Shown here in pieces: positions 49,812 to 59,145 of a stretch of 64,000 bases of DNA. Numbering within the stretch: position 1 is the first letter of the stretch; each line of letters opens with the position of its first letter. Source of the DNA: Tamaricihabitans halophyticus (GTDB lineage Bacteria; Actinomycetota; Actinomycetes; Mycobacteriales; Pseudonocardiaceae); NCBI RefSeq assembly GCF_004340875.1, contig NZ_SLXQ01000010.1, forward strand, positions 62,001-126,000. The letters are read 5' to 3'. Both the position numbers and the translations under genes were made by a program. The notes beneath the pieces were generated by a model that did no database searches, had not been told where the DNA came from, and saw only the letters and a list, made by a program, of their open reading frames with translations.

Positions 49812-51436
49812 TCCTCGGCCGCGGGAATCAGCCAGGCCGCGGTTTCGCCAGGGAGCTCGCCACCGCCGGAGGTGTCGGCGCTGTCTATCGGACCGCTGGA
49901 GAGCAGTATTTCTCCGGGCGGCAGTGGCACCGGGGCCGCCGAGGTGTTCAGCGCGCAGATCAGCCCGCCACCTTTGCGACGGAAGGCGAAACAGCCGGGT
50001 GGCGCGCCGTACCACTCCAGCTCCTCCCCGGAGAACTCCGGGCGTTCCCGGCGAAGTTCCAGTGCGCGCCGGTAAAGCGACAACACCGAATCCGCGTCCT
50101 CGAGCTGGGTTTCCACGGTAAGGCCGGCCCAATCCTCGGGTACCGGCAGCCAGGATCGTGTGCCGGTGGAAAAACCGAACGGCGCCTGTTCGCCTTCCCA
50201 CGGCAGCGGAACGCGGCAGCCGTCTCGACCTCGGTCGACATGTCCGGAGCGTTCCCACACCGGATCGCGTAGCGCCTCGTCGGGTAGGTGCACATCCGGC
50301 AGGCCGAGCTCTTCACCGTTGTACAGAAAGGCAACGCCCGGCAGCGCCAGCATGACCAGCGCCATCGCCCGGGCGCGGGCAAGGCCTCGCCAGCCGTCGC
50401 CGTACCTACTCACCTGGCGGCCGACGTCGTGGTTGGCCAGCGTCCAGGTTGGCTGCGCGCCCGGTCCGCGTACGGCGTCCAGCGAATGCTCGATCGCCTC
50501 GCGAATCCGGTTGGCGTCGAAATCGGTGGTGAGTAGCCGGAAGTTGAACCCCAGCTGGAGTTCGTCAGCGCGCAGATATTTGGCGAACCGCTCGTCATCC
50601 AGTATCCACAGCTCGCCGACAGCCATCCGCCCTGGATAGCTGTCCAGCACTTTGCGTGCCATCCGGTGGATATCGTGCACGCTGTCGTTGTCGAAACGCG
50701 GGTCGTAAACCCCGGGTACGACCAGCGCGCCGGAGTCTCCGGCCGCAGGCTCCATATCCGGCAGGTCGGGTGGTTTCGCCATCGCGTGCGCCACGTCGAT
50801 CCGGAAACCGTCCACTCCGCGGTCAAGCCAGAACCGCATGGTCTGCTGCAGATCATCCTGCACTTCGGGATTCGCCCAATTCAGATCGGGCTGCTCGGTG
50901 TCGAAAAGGTGCAGGTACCACTGACCATCAGCTACTCGCGTCCACGCGGGACCGCCGAACACGCTGGTCCAGTTGTTCGGCGGCTCGGTGCCATTCGGGC
51001 CCCGGCCGTCCCGGAACAGGTAGCGCTCGCGTTCCGCGCTGTGTGGCGGGGCCTGCAGCGCTTCCTGGAACCAGTGGTGCGCGCTGCTGGTGTGGTTTGG
51101 CACCAGATCGATGGTGACCTTGAGGCCGTACCGGTGTGCTTCGGCGACCAGCGCGTCGAAGTCGTCCAGCGTGCCGAACCTGTCGTCCACCGCGCGCGGG
51201 TCGGCCACGTCATAGCCGTTATCCGCCATCGGCGAGGGGTAGAACGGAGTCAGCCACAGCGCGTCTACGCCGAGCAACTCCAGGTAGCCCAGCCTGGCGC
51301 GGATTCCGCGCAGATCGCCGATCCCGTCGCCGGTTGAGTCGGCGAAGGACGGCACATATACCTGGTAGAAGACACAGTTCCGCCACCAGACGTCCTCGTC
51401 GGTAGCCGATTGCCGAATGCCAGCTGACCTACGCAC
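49808..51436 (-). CDS. aglA: GH13 alpha-glucosidase (AglA-like)
   Basis: A 542-aa GH13 hydrolase of the oligo-1,6-glucosidase/alpha-glucosidase branch. Conserved regions: GVDALWLTPFYPSPMADNGY, VTIDLVPNHTSSAHHWF (region I), GVDGFRIDVAHAM (region II with the nucleophile Asp), VGELWILDDERF (general acid Glu), and WTLANHDVGRQVSRYGD (region IV). Cytoplasmic, no signal peptide. GTG start. Corresponds in position to Rv2471. Likely hydrolyses alpha-linked gluco-oligosaccharides or sucrose/isomaltose-type sugars. Confidence 0.92.
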   Translation of the reverse strand: MRRSAGIRQSATDEDVWWRNCVFYQVYVPSFADSTGDGIGDLRGIRARLGYLELLGVDALWLTPFYPSPMADNGYDVADPRAVDDRFGTLDDFDALVAEAHRYGLKVTIDLVPNHTSSAHHWFQEALQAPPHSAERERYLFRDGRGPNGTEPPNNWTSVFGGPAWTRVADGQWYLHLFDTEQPDLNWANPEVQDDLQQTMRFWLDRGVDGFRIDVAHAMAKPPDLPDMEPAAGDSGALVVPGVYDPRFDNDSVHDIHRMARKVLDSYPGRMAVGELWILDDERFAKYLRADELQLGFNFRLLTTDFDANRIREAIEHSLDAVRGPGAQPTWTLANHDVGRQVSRYGDGWRGLARARAMALVMLALPGVAFLYNGEELGLPDVHLPDEALRDPVWERSGHVDRGRDGCRVPLPWEGEQAPFGFSTGTRSWLPVPEDWAGLTVETQLEDADSVLSLYRRALELRRERPEFSGEELEWYGAPPGCFAFRRKGGGLICALNTSAAPVPLPPGEILLSSGPIDSADTSGGGELPGETAAWLIPAAED

Positions 51437-51517
51437 AGCTTGTCATGTTGCCACAGCTATAACGGAAAGTGATCGTCGAACGGGATCGCGACCGATTTGT
51501 CTAGCTAGATCGGGTGA

Positions 51518-51910
51518 CTAATCCCAGCTGTTCATTAGCGAGTGCGCCGCCATTTCCAGGTACTGCCAGAGCCGGTCTCGTTGCTCTTCCTGCAGGTCAG
51601 CCTCGTCTACCGCGATTCGCATGCAGCGCAGCCAGGCGTCCCGTTCGAACGGGCCGATCTTGAACGGTGCATGCCGCATACGCAGGCGCGGATGTCCGCG
51701 TTGCTCCGAATAGGTGTGTGGTCCGCCCCAGTACTGCATCAGGAACAGCCGCAGCCGTTCTTCCGCGGGGCCCAGATCCTCCTCCGGATAGAGCGGACGC
51801 AGCAGCTCGTCCTTGGCTACCTCCGCGTAGAACCTGGCGACGATCTGCCGAAACGTCTGCTCGCCGCCAACGAGGTCGTAAAAGGTTTCCGAGGTCGCCA
51901 TATCGGTCAT
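51518..51910 (-). CDS. glbO: Truncated hemoglobin, group II (GlbO)
   Basis: A 130-aa 2/2 globin. [40 protein letters not shown], and [20 protein letters not shown] with the proximal histidine region [18 protein letters not shown] are group II signatures (Trp-Gly-Gly before the E-F region). Binds heme and O2/NO, with proposed roles in oxidative or nitrosative stress. Position beside the alpha-glucosidase matches Rv2470-Rv2471. Confidence 0.93.
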   Translation of the reverse strand: MTDMATSETFYDLVGGEQTFRQIVARFYAEVAKDELLRPLYPEEDLGPAEERLRLFLMQYWGGPHTYSEQRGHPRLRMRHAPFKIGPFERDAWLRCMRIAVDEADLQEEQRDRLWQYLEMAAHSLMNSWD

Positions 51911-51949
51911 TGTGTCCTATCCATGAGAAGCGGATCGCCTGCCGGGGCC

Positions 51950-53047
51950 TCAGGCGTCGCCCTGCTGGGCGGTGCTGGAGCCGCCCTGCGGGCCGGTCCC
52001 GAACAGCCGTGCCATCGGTGGTTCGAAGCCGGCGTCCTCCAGCGCGGCCATGATCCGGCCGCGCAGTACCCGCTGCACCCGCCATTGCTGTCCCGGTCGT
52101 ACCTTCACGGTCAACCGCAGCGTCAGACTCTCCGCGGAGACCTGTTCGACGCCGAGCACCTCGGGCGGTTCCAGGACGTGCTGCGCGATGCTGTCGTCGG
52201 AGGTCGCCTCCTCTGCCACCGCCGCGAGCAGTCGCGTCGCTTGCTCGACATCCGCCTCGTAACTGACCGGAAGATCCACCACGGCGACCGCGAAACCCTG
52301 GCTGGAGTTGCCCACCCGGATCACCTCGCCGTTGCGCACGTACCAGACGGTGCCACCCACGTCGCGCAGCGTGGTTACCCGTAGGCCAATGGCCTCGACG
52401 GTGCCGCTTGCTTCACCTAGATCCACCCAATCGCCGACGCCGTACTGGTCCTCCAACATCATGAACATTCCGGACAGGAAGTCCTTGACCAGATTCTGCG
52501 CGCCGAAACCGAGCGCGACCCCGAGAATGCCGGCCGAGGCGATGATCGGCCCTAGCTGGATGCCCAGCTCGCCGAGGATCAGCACGAAGGCAAGACCGAA
52601 GACCACGAAGGACGTGATCGACTTCAGCACCGAGCCGATCGTGCGTGCCCGTTGCCGCCGACGTTCCGAGTTCAGCGCGCTGAGACCGGCCGGGGCCCGC
52701 TCTCGCAGCGGCCGCAGGATCGCCGGTGTCTTGATGCCGTTGCCGCTGGTGAGCCGGTTGATCACCCGGCGGGCCAGCCAGCGCACCACGAAGGCGATCA
52801 CCAGGATCAGCAGGATGTTGAGCGGCTTGGCGACCAGCCACTCGGCCGAGGAAGCCAGCCAATCGTTGTGCGTCAGGCGGTAGATCTGGTCGCACCAGCT
52901 GCCGGCGGACTCCGTGCAGGCCGGCGGTGTTGGCGCCGGGCCCTGTGCGATGGGCGGGAGATCCGGTGCGGCGACGAAGTTGCCGCCGAGCGGGGTCTCG
53001 GCGGCATGGACAGCGGTGGTAGGTCCGTTCATCTGCGGTTCAGTCAT
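51950..53047 (-). CDS. Small-conductance mechanosensitive channel, MscS family
   Basis: A 365-aa channel protein. After a Pro-rich N-terminus and a first helix (WLVAKPLNILLILVIAFVVR) come the gate and beta-domain: SVLKSITSFVVFGLAFVLIL, IGPIIASAGILGVALGFGAQ, NLVKDFLSGMFMMLEDQYGV, GDWVDLGEASGTVEAIGLRV, and VRNGEVIRVGNSSQGFAVAV. Opens on membrane tension during osmotic downshock. ATG inside a longer frame chosen because it gives a normal MscS length. An insertion relative to the mycobacterial gene order. Confidence 0.9.
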   Translation of the reverse strand: MTEPQMNGPTTAVHAAETPLGGNFVAAPDLPPIAQGPAPTPPACTESAGSWCDQIYRLTHNDWLASSAEWLVAKPLNILLILVIAFVVRWLARRVINRLTSGNGIKTPAILRPLRERAPAGLSALNSERRRQRARTIGSVLKSITSFVVFGLAFVLILGELGIQLGPIIASAGILGVALGFGAQNLVKDFLSGMFMMLEDQYGVGDWVDLGEASGTVEAIGLRVTTLRDVGGTVWYVRNGEVIRVGNSSQGFAVAVVDLPVSYEADVEQATRLLAAVAEEATSDDSIAQHVLEPPEVLGVEQVSAESLTLRLTVKVRPGQQWRVQRVLRGRIMAALEDAGFEPPMARLFGTGPQGGSSTAQQGDA

Positions 53048-53253
53048 GCTCCAGCCGTGCGGGGTGGCGGCGCGGTCATGCTCCGGGGTGGGCCGCCAGT
53101 GGGTTCCTCCGACCAAGGTACGTGCGTTTGAACAACCGTGCGCGGGAGTGATCACCTCGCCGGCGCTATGTGTTTGGTGACACGTCACGCAACAGACGTG
53201 CGTTCCGGGGGCCAAATGTGGTCGACTATGCCTGCACCTGTGGAGGTGGTCGA

Positions 53254-53961
53254 GTGCCAGATCGACATCCAACCCGAATAGGCGCCCCGGATCGCGCCGT
53301 GACCCGGGCAGCGTCTGAGGGCACGCTGCGCTCCGGGCCAGGTACTGCCCTTCGAAGTTGGAGTCGATCACCCGAGACCGGTTCGCTGGATCCCGCTGCC
53401 GAGAATGGCGCCCAGCACCGGTCAGGACTGGCGGCCTCGGTGCCGTGGGCGCGGCGCAGGGTGCTGCTACTCAATGCGACGTTCGAACCACTCACCGCCT
53501 TGCCGATGCGCCGCGCGATCGTGCTCCTTGTCTGTGGCAAGGCCGAGATCGTGCATGGCGATCCGACCGGCATGGTGCTGCATTCGGCGAGGTCGAACGT
53601 GCTCGTGCCGTCGGTGATCAAGTTGAGCAGCTATGTGCGCGTGCCGTATCGCGGTCAGGCTCCGCTGACCCGCGCCGGGCTGATGCATCGCGACCGGTAC
53701 CGTTGTGTGTACTGCGGGGCCCGCGCGGAAACCATCGATCACGTGGTGCCGCGTAGCCGGGGTGGCGCGCACAGCTGGCAGAACTGTGTTGCCTCCTGCG
53801 CCAAGTGCAACCACCGCAAGGCCGACAAACTGCTCACCGAACTCGGTTGGCGGTTGTGCACGACGCCCAGCGCCCCGCGCGGGATGCATTGGCGACTTCT
53901 CGCCGATGTACCGGACGCGGACCCGTTGTGGCGGCCGTATCTGGGTGCGCCGGCTGCCTGA
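53254..53961 (+). CDS. HNH endonuclease-domain protein (Rv2469c-like)
   Basis: A 235-aa protein. The C-terminal HNH domain has two CxxC zinc knuckles (YRCVYCGARAETIDHVVPRS and NCVASCAKCNHRKADKLLTE) with DHVVPRSRGGAHSWQN forming the His-Asn-His core. A central region starts RRVLLLNATFEPLTALPMRR, typical of the conserved actinobacterial HNH family. GTG with GGAGG seven bases upstream is chosen; a downstream GTG (VPWARRR) is an alternative giving 173 aa. Corresponds in position to Rv2469c. Biological substrate unknown; DNA repair or a housekeeping role is more likely than restriction. Confidence 0.88.
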   Translation: MPDRHPTRIGAPDRAVTRAASEGTLRSGPGTALRSWSRSPETGSLDPAAENGAQHRSGLAASVPWARRRVLLLNATFEPLTALPMRRAIVLLVCGKAEIVHGDPTGMVLHSARSNVLVPSVIKLSSYVRVPYRGQAPLTRAGLMHRDRYRCVYCGARAETIDHVVPRSRGGAHSWQNCVASCAKCNHRKADKLLTELGWRLCTTPSAPRGMHWRLLADVPDADPLWRPYLGAPAA

Positions 53962-54010
53962 TCCGGACGTTTGCGCCGCGTCATCCGGACCCTCGACGCC
54001 GGACTGATGT

Positions 54011-54481
54011 TCAGGCGGCGGCGCTGGCGGTGATCCGCGTGCCTTCGGCATGACCGGTGATGCGGGTTCCGCTGGTCTTGCTGGTGATGCGGGTGCCTTC
54101 GGCGTGGTTGGTGATGCGGGTTCCGCTGGTGATGCGGGTTCCGCTGGTCTTGCTGGTGATGCGGGTGCCTTCGGCGTGGTTGGTGATGCGGGTGCCGCTG
54201 GCCTTGCTGGTGATCCGAGTGCCCTCGGTGCGGTTGGTGATGCGGGTGCCGCTGGCCTTGCTGGTGATCCGAGTGCCCTCGGTGCGGTTGGTGATACGCG
54301 TGCCACTGGTGATGCGGGTCCCACGAAGAGCCGAATCGAACGGGAGGGATTGGGTACCCGACGTGACCACTCGGTCGGCCGCGGCCGTGCTACCAACAGC
54401 AGAGCCAGAAGCGATCAGTAGCTCCTTGTTCATCTTTTGGGGGAGCGGGCTCGCCTGAATGGGTGGGAAGGTGATGTACAT
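54011..54481 (-). CDS. GTRIT nonapeptide-repeat protein, unknown function
   Basis: A 156-aa protein with AGAGG seven bases before its ATG. The first ~53 residues (MYITFPPIQASPLPQKMNKE, LLIASGSAVGSTAAADRVVT) have no clear signal peptide. The rest is 12 units beginning GTRIT, mostly nine residues long and alternating between two types: GTRITNRTE/NHAE and GTRITSKAS/SKTS. Two short six-residue GTRITS units break the register. Ile and Thr every second position would suit a beta-solenoid; a multi-core peptide precursor is another possibility. No family recognised. It interrupts the Rv2469c-Rv2468c gene order. Confidence 0.75.
   Translation of the reverse strand: MYITFPPIQASPLPQKMNKELLIASGSAVGSTAAADRVVTSGTQSLPFDSALRGTRITSGTRITNRTEGTRITSKASGTRITNRTEGTRITSKASGTRITNHAEGTRITSKTSGTRITSGTRITNHAEGTRITSKTSGTRITGHAEGTRITASAAA
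54014..54322 (-). repeat. 27-bp tandem repeats (54-bp higher-order period) encoding the GTRIT units
   Basis: About eleven to twelve 27-bp units, arranged as alternating A/B types, fill the 3' two thirds of the gene. Frame-neutral. The array is also open in two forward frames, which gives spurious long ORFs on the other strand. Confidence 0.9.
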
Positions 54482-54813
54482 GGCGTATCCTCTCCGCGAT
54501 GCTGACTGGTCAATCTGGGGGATTGGCCAGGTTGCAAGGTCCGTCTAGGTGAAAAGCTAGAAGTGTTCCGCGGTGTCGACAAGCGGCAAACGATGAGTGG
54601 GTCCGCCTGTACGGTGAGTTGCCAACCTTCGCGCGCCGATACTGCGCTTAACGACCGAGGTCAAGCGGCGACAGTCGGGGGAGAATGCGAGGTTTGTGAC
54701 ATGGTCCACCTGGATGTCACGTATTGCGTTCGCGTACGCGAGATTGTGTGTTCCTGGGCGCTTCTCGCGGCACCGGTGCGCTGGAAACCGCCGTTGTCCG
54801 CTACGGTACGAGC
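54482..54813. other. 332-bp divergent intergenic region
   Basis: Holds the promoter and ribosome-binding site of the GTRIT-repeat gene (minus) and the upstream region of the small membrane protein gene (plus). A short forward ORF (54563-54817) has no supporting motif or ribosome-binding site. I see no RNA gene. Confidence 0.5.
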
Positions 54814-55071
54814 GTGAGCGTGATGGAGACGATCCTTGTCTTTGCGGTGGCTCCGCTCGCCATCTATGGCGTGCTCAGCCTCATGACGTTGCGGCGCAAG
54901 TCCGCAGGTGCGGGCCGTTATCGTCCTGGTCAGGAATGGGACTACCCGGCACAGTGGTGGACCGCGAATCCCGCGGGGATCAGCGCCGACCACCCCAGCC
55001 GGGTCGCGGCGGGCGCGGCGGACGAGGCCGCCCCGCAGATGGAAACCGGAGGTGCACGTGGCAGCTGGTAA
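54814..55071 (+). CDS. Small membrane protein, conserved upstream of DUF5130-type gene
   Basis: An 85-aa protein with one N-terminal transmembrane helix (METILVFAVAPLAIYGVLSL), a basic turn (RRKSAGAGRYRPGQEWDY) and a hydrophilic tail with PAQWWTANPAGISADHPSRV. Single-helix proteins of this shape with a YRPGxxWxxxxxWWxAN motif are frequent in actinobacteria. GTG start; an ATG three codons in is an alternative. Its 3' end overlaps the next gene by 14 bases, so the two are coupled. Confidence 0.78.
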   Translation: MSVMETILVFAVAPLAIYGVLSLMTLRRKSAGAGRYRPGQEWDYPAQWWTANPAGISADHPSRVAAGAADEAAPQMETGGARGSW

Positions 55072-55540
55072 ATTGGCTACTGTCCCCGCCGATTATCAGC
55101 CGGCCCACGGCGAAGCGGTGACGGCGAGCGGCCGACTGTCGGCCGCGCAAAAGGTCGACCTCGATGAGCCAAGTGGACCATTCACCCCGGTCCAACTGAC
55201 GCATATCGATGAAGCGTTGACATTGTCCAGTCGCACCACCGGGCTCGATTTCAGCGTTTATCTCGGTGACCTCGGTGAGGACTCCCGGCACAACGCCGAA
55301 CTGCTGCTTCGGTCCACCGCGGATGGTGGCGCCGAGTCCGTACTCGTCGCGATCTCGCCGAACCAGCGCGTGCTGGAGATCGTGACCGGCCCCGAGGCGC
55401 GGCGCCGGCTGCCCGATCGCGGCTGCAAGCTCGCGGTGATGAGCATGGTCGCCTCCTTCAAGGAAGGCGATCTGGCCGGCGGGCTCGTCAGCGGGCTCCG
55501 GATGCTCACCGACGCGGCCGGAACCCCGCCCAACGACTAG
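55058..55540 (+). CDS. DUF5130-like (TPM-phosphatase-fold) protein
   Basis: A 160-aa protein. TPVQLTHIDEALTLSSRTTG, LDFSVYLGDLGEDSRHNAEL, AESVLVAISPNQRVLEIVTG, and KLAVMSMVASFKEGDLAGGL match the DUF5130 family, which has a TPM-like fold. GTG with GGAGG five bases upstream. Corresponds in position to Rv2468c. No membrane segment; probably works with the coupled small membrane protein. Confidence 0.85.
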   Translation: MAAGKLATVPADYQPAHGEAVTASGRLSAAQKVDLDEPSGPFTPVQLTHIDEALTLSSRTTGLDFSVYLGDLGEDSRHNAELLLRSTADGGAESVLVAISPNQRVLEIVTGPEARRRLPDRGCKLAVMSMVASFKEGDLAGGLVSGLRMLTDAAGTPPND

Positions 55541-55655
55541 GTCCCAACGACTCGCTCCCCAAGACCAGCGGGATGAGTGGACTGGTGCCCCGACCCACGG
55601 AGGATTCGGGGCACCAGAACACCGCACCTGAGCAGCCGGGCATGCTGGCCCTTCG

Positions 55656-58214
55656 TCAGGACTGGTCGAATTCACGTGCTGCCAGTGCCCGCACGATCCC
55701 TGCCCGCCCCTCGGAGACGAGCCTGCGCAGCGCCGGCGGATGATCGCCGGCCAGCCACTCGTCCGCCACGCGCACCGTCTGCTGGTCCACCGCCCAGGCG
55801 GGGAACAGCCCAAGGACGACCGGTTGCGCCCGCTCACTTGACCTGCGCGCCCACACCTCCGCCACCTCGGCGAAATAGTGCTCAACGTAGTCCGCGATCA
55901 GCTGCTTCTGCGCCGGATGCGCGAAGCCCGCGATGATCGACTCGTTCACCGCGTTCGGCAGTTCGTCGTCGTGCACCGCACGCCGCCATGCCTCGGCCTT
56001 CGCCGTCGCGGTCGGCCGCAGCGCCCGAGCCCGCTCCGCATGCCGCTGGCCGGTCGCGGTCGGATCACGGTCCAACTCGGCCGCGATCTCGGCTTCGCCG
56101 GCAGCGCCGTGCGCCACCAGCGCGAACAACAACCGCCAGCGCAGATCCGTGTCCACGACCAGCCCCTCGAGCGGGGCGCTGCCGTCCAGCCAGCCAGCGA
56201 GTACCGACACCTTGTCCGCCGTCAGTACCGAGGCGGTCAGGGCGTTCACGAAGGCGAGCTGGTGATCCGAGCCGGCTTCACCGGAGCGCGCGAGATCGAG
56301 CAAGCGATCGGTGAACCGCGCCCACCCTTCGGGAGCCCACCGCGGGTCGGCGTACGAGGACAGCGCGGCCTGCGTCTGCATCAGCAGCCGCTGCACCACG
56401 CCCACCTCGCTTTCCGCGTGCAGCCCTCGGCACACCAGCGTGACGAAATCGCGCGCTTTCAGCTCGGCTTCCCTGGTCATCTCCCAGGCCGCGGACCAAC
56501 ACAGCGTCCGGGGCAATGGATCGGTGATATCCGCGATCCGATCCACCAGCGTGGTCAGCGAATCCACGTCCAGCCGCATCGCGCAGTAGGTCAGGTCATC
56601 ATCATTGACCAGCACCAGCTTGCCGCGATCCACGCCGACCAGCTCGGGCACCTCGGTGCGCTCGCCGGAGACATCGAGTTCAACGCGGTGCGTACGGACC
56701 AGCCGGCCGCTGCCGTCCTCGTCGTAGATCCCGATCGCGGTGCGGTGCGTACGCAGCTCGCCAGCACCGGGCTTGGCCCCAGTCTGCAGCACCGCGAACT
56801 CCTGGAAGGTGCCGTCGGTGGCCACGCTGAACTTCGGGCGCAGCGCGTTCAGCCCGGTCGTTTCCAGCCACTGCGCGCTCCACCAGGACAGGTCGCGGCC
56901 GGATGCCTCTTCAAGCGCCGCGAGTAGATCGGCAAGGGTGGCGTTCTGCCAGGCGTGCTTGCCGAAATACACCTTCAGCCCGGAAAGGAAGTTCTCCTGG
57001 CCGACGTAGGCAACCAGTTGCTTGAGCACGCTCGCGCCCTTGGCGTAGGTGATCCCGTCAAAGTTCACCTCAACGGCCTGCAGGTCCGGGATATCCGCGG
57101 CGACCGGATGGGTGGACGGCAGCTGATCCTGGCGGTACGCCCAGGACTTCTCGATATTCGCGAAACTCGTCCAGGCATGCCGGTATTCGGTTGCCTCGGA
57201 CTGCGCGAGCACGCTAGCGAAGGTAGCGAACGACTCGTTCAACCACAGGTCGTTCCACCAGCGCATGGTGACGAGATCGCCGAACCACATATGCGCCATC
57301 TCGTGCAGCAGTGTCTCGCAGCGCCGCTCGTAGGCGTAGCGGGTAACCCGGCTGCGGAACACGTAATCCTCGAGAAAGGTGACGCAGCCGGCGTTTTCCA
57401 TCGCGCCCGCGTTGAACTCGGGCACGAACAGCTGGTCGTACTTGCTGAACGGGTAGGTGACGCCGAAGTTCTTGTGGTAGAAGCCAAAGCCCTGCTTGGT
57501 TTCGGTAAACAGCCGCTCGGCGTCCATGTACTCGGCAAGGGAGGACCGGCAGTAGATGCCGAGCGGAATCGTGCCGTGCTCGTCGGTGAAGCTGTCCCGC
57601 CACTGCGCGTACGGCCCGGCGACAAGTGCGACCAGATAGGTCGAGATGCGCTCGGTGGTGGCGAATACGGTGCGCACGGCACCTTCGGGGGTGCGCTCGG
57701 TGGATTCGACCAGCGCGTTGGACACCACATGCCAATCGGCTGGGGCGAGCACCGTCAGCTGGTAGGTCGCCTTGAGATCCGGCTGATCGAAGCAGGCGAA
57801 CATGCGCTTGGCGTCCGCCGTCTCGAACTGGGTGTAGAGGTACACCCCGCCGTCCACCGGGTCGACGAACCGGTGGAGTCCCTCGCCGGTGTTCATGTAC
57901 TGGCAGTCGGCCCGCACGGTCAGCGTGTTCTGCGTGTTCAGCGCCGGCAACACGATCCCGGTGTCCTCGGCGTAGTCGCCGAGTTCGACCGGCGCACCGT
58001 TGAGCTCGGCCGCGTGCACGGTCGGGGCGATCAGGTCCACCCAGCTGTCAATGCCTTGGGTAGCGGTGAAGTTGATCGTGGTCACCGAAGAGAAGGTCTG
58101 CTCGCCCGGCCCGCCACGACCGTCGGTCAGATCGAGCTCGATGGTGTACGAGTCGACGTCCAGCGTTTCGGCACGCTGCTCGGCTTGTTGTCGGGTCAGA
58201 TTGGGCGGGGCCAC
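55656..58214 (-). CDS. pepN: Aminopeptidase N (M1 family)
   Basis: An 852-aa cytosolic metallo-aminopeptidase. The exopeptidase motif [20 protein letters not shown] and the zinc site [20 protein letters not shown] with NESFATF (HExxH-x18-E) are intact. The long C-terminal helical domain (ERAP1_C-like) runs to the end. Removes N-terminal residues from peptides. GTG start with GAGGAG four bases upstream. Corresponds to Rv2467. Preceded divergently by the DsbA-like gene. Confidence 0.95.
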   Translation of the reverse strand: MAPPNLTRQQAEQRAETLDVDSYTIELDLTDGRGGPGEQTFSSVTTINFTATQGIDSWVDLIAPTVHAAELNGAPVELGDYAEDTGIVLPALNTQNTLTVRADCQYMNTGEGLHRFVDPVDGGVYLYTQFETADAKRMFACFDQPDLKATYQLTVLAPADWHVVSNALVESTERTPEGAVRTVFATTERISTYLVALVAGPYAQWRDSFTDEHGTIPLGIYCRSSLAEYMDAERLFTETKQGFGFYHKNFGVTYPFSKYDQLFVPEFNAGAMENAGCVTFLEDYVFRSRVTRYAYERRCETLLHEMAHMWFGDLVTMRWWNDLWLNESFATFASVLAQSEATEYRHAWTSFANIEKSWAYRQDQLPSTHPVAADIPDLQAVEVNFDGITYAKGASVLKQLVAYVGQENFLSGLKVYFGKHAWQNATLADLLAALEEASGRDLSWWSAQWLETTGLNALRPKFSVATDGTFQEFAVLQTGAKPGAGELRTHRTAIGIYDEDGSGRLVRTHRVELDVSGERTEVPELVGVDRGKLVLVNDDDLTYCAMRLDVDSLTTLVDRIADITDPLPRTLCWSAAWEMTREAELKARDFVTLVCRGLHAESEVGVVQRLLMQTQAALSSYADPRWAPEGWARFTDRLLDLARSGEAGSDHQLAFVNALTASVLTADKVSVLAGWLDGSAPLEGLVVDTDLRWRLLFALVAHGAAGEAEIAAELDRDPTATGQRHAERARALRPTATAKAEAWRRAVHDDELPNAVNESIIAGFAHPAQKQLIADYVEHYFAEVAEVWARRSSERAQPVVLGLFPAWAVDQQTVRVADEWLAGDHPPALRRLVSEGRAGIVRALAAREFDQS

Positions 58215-58386
58215 TGCGCTCCTCAGGTCACGTCGTTGCTGGTTTCCGCGGCAATCCAACCACGTGCGTCGAGTACTTCGCGCGGCATGGAAGAACTGCG
58301 GCGATCCGCGGGTTGACGGGGGTAGTGAACCCGCGTTTTGGCGGTTGCGCGGTTACCGCCATCCAGTCCGAGATATGGAGTGTTTG

Positions 58387-59019
58387 ATGAGTCCTTCCCA
58401 GCAGGAGTCCACCCGGCCGACCAAGGTCGACTTCTACTTCGACCCGCTCTGCCCGTTCGCCTGGATCACCTCGCGCTGGATTCTGGAGGTGGAACAACAC
58501 CGCGAGATCGACCTGCGGTTTCGGGTGATGAGCCTGTCCGTGCTCAATGAGGGTCGGGACGACCTGCCCGAGCAGTACCGGGAACTGATGACGGCCGGTT
58601 GGGGACCGGTGCGCGTCGCGATCGCCGCCGCGCAGCTCAAGGGCGAGGAGGTGCTGCGCGACCTGTACACGGCGATGGGTCGGCGCCTGCACAACGAGGG
58701 CGTCCAGGACTACCTGCGGGTCATCGACGAGGCACTTGCCGAGGTTGGTCTACCGGCCGAACTGGCCAACGCGGCGACATCGACCGAGTACGACGAAGCG
58801 CTGCGGAAGAGCCATCACGAGGGCATGGACCCGGTGGGAATGGATGTGGGTACGCCCACCATTCACGTGGACGGCGTGGCCTACTTCGGCCCGGTGCTCA
58901 CCAAGATCCCCCGCGGCGAGGATGCCGTGCGGATCTTCGACGGCGCCCGGCTGCTTGCCGGCTACGAGCACTTCTTTGAGCTCAAGCGCACTCGCACCGG
59001 GGAACTCGACTTCAACTGA
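58387..59019 (+). CDS. DsbA-family, mycothiol-dependent reductase-like protein (Rv2466c-like) with an altered active site
   Basis: A 210-aa thioredoxin-fold protein closely resembling M. tuberculosis Rv2466c ([84 protein letters not shown]). The active-site motif reads CPFA here. As I recall it, Rv2466c has CPWC, so the second cysteine is replaced by alanine, leaving a monothiol centre. GGAG six bases before the ATG. A role in mycothiol-dependent reduction is inferred from the homologue. Confidence 0.88.
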   Translation: MSPSQQESTRPTKVDFYFDPLCPFAWITSRWILEVEQHREIDLRFRVMSLSVLNEGRDDLPEQYRELMTAGWGPVRVAIAAAQLKGEEVLRDLYTAMGRRLHNEGVQDYLRVIDEALAEVGLPAELANAATSTEYDEALRKSHHEGMDPVGMDVGTPTIHVDGVAYFGPVLTKIPRGEDAVRIFDGARLLAGYEHFFELKRTRTGELDFN

Positions 59020-59145
59020 GTCGGTCGCGCGAGGTTCGGCGAGATTGTCCGTCGCGATGGGTATGGCAAGGTGACGGGTAGACGTGTGGCGCCTGATACG
59101 CCTACGACGCCGAACGAACCCAGACGATGCCTCGAGGAGGGATCC

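Noticed and set aside
54014-54322. CRISPR array
   Set aside because: The units are contiguous coding repeats without unique spacers, and no cas genes are present.
54050-54458. Forward open frames across the GTRIT array (Gly/Ala/Asp-rich and Val/Leu/Arg-rich repeats)
   Set aside because: The array is open in several frames because of its repeat structure. Only the minus-strand frame has a good ribosome-binding site and a sensible leader.
54563-54817. 84-aa forward open frame with several cysteines
   Set aside because: No ribosome-binding site, no conserved pattern, and it runs into the real start of the small membrane protein gene.
55878-58316. Long forward-strand open frames opposite the aminopeptidase N gene
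   Set aside because: They are GC-driven shadows. The minus-strand PepN protein has every family motif, and the forward translations show none.
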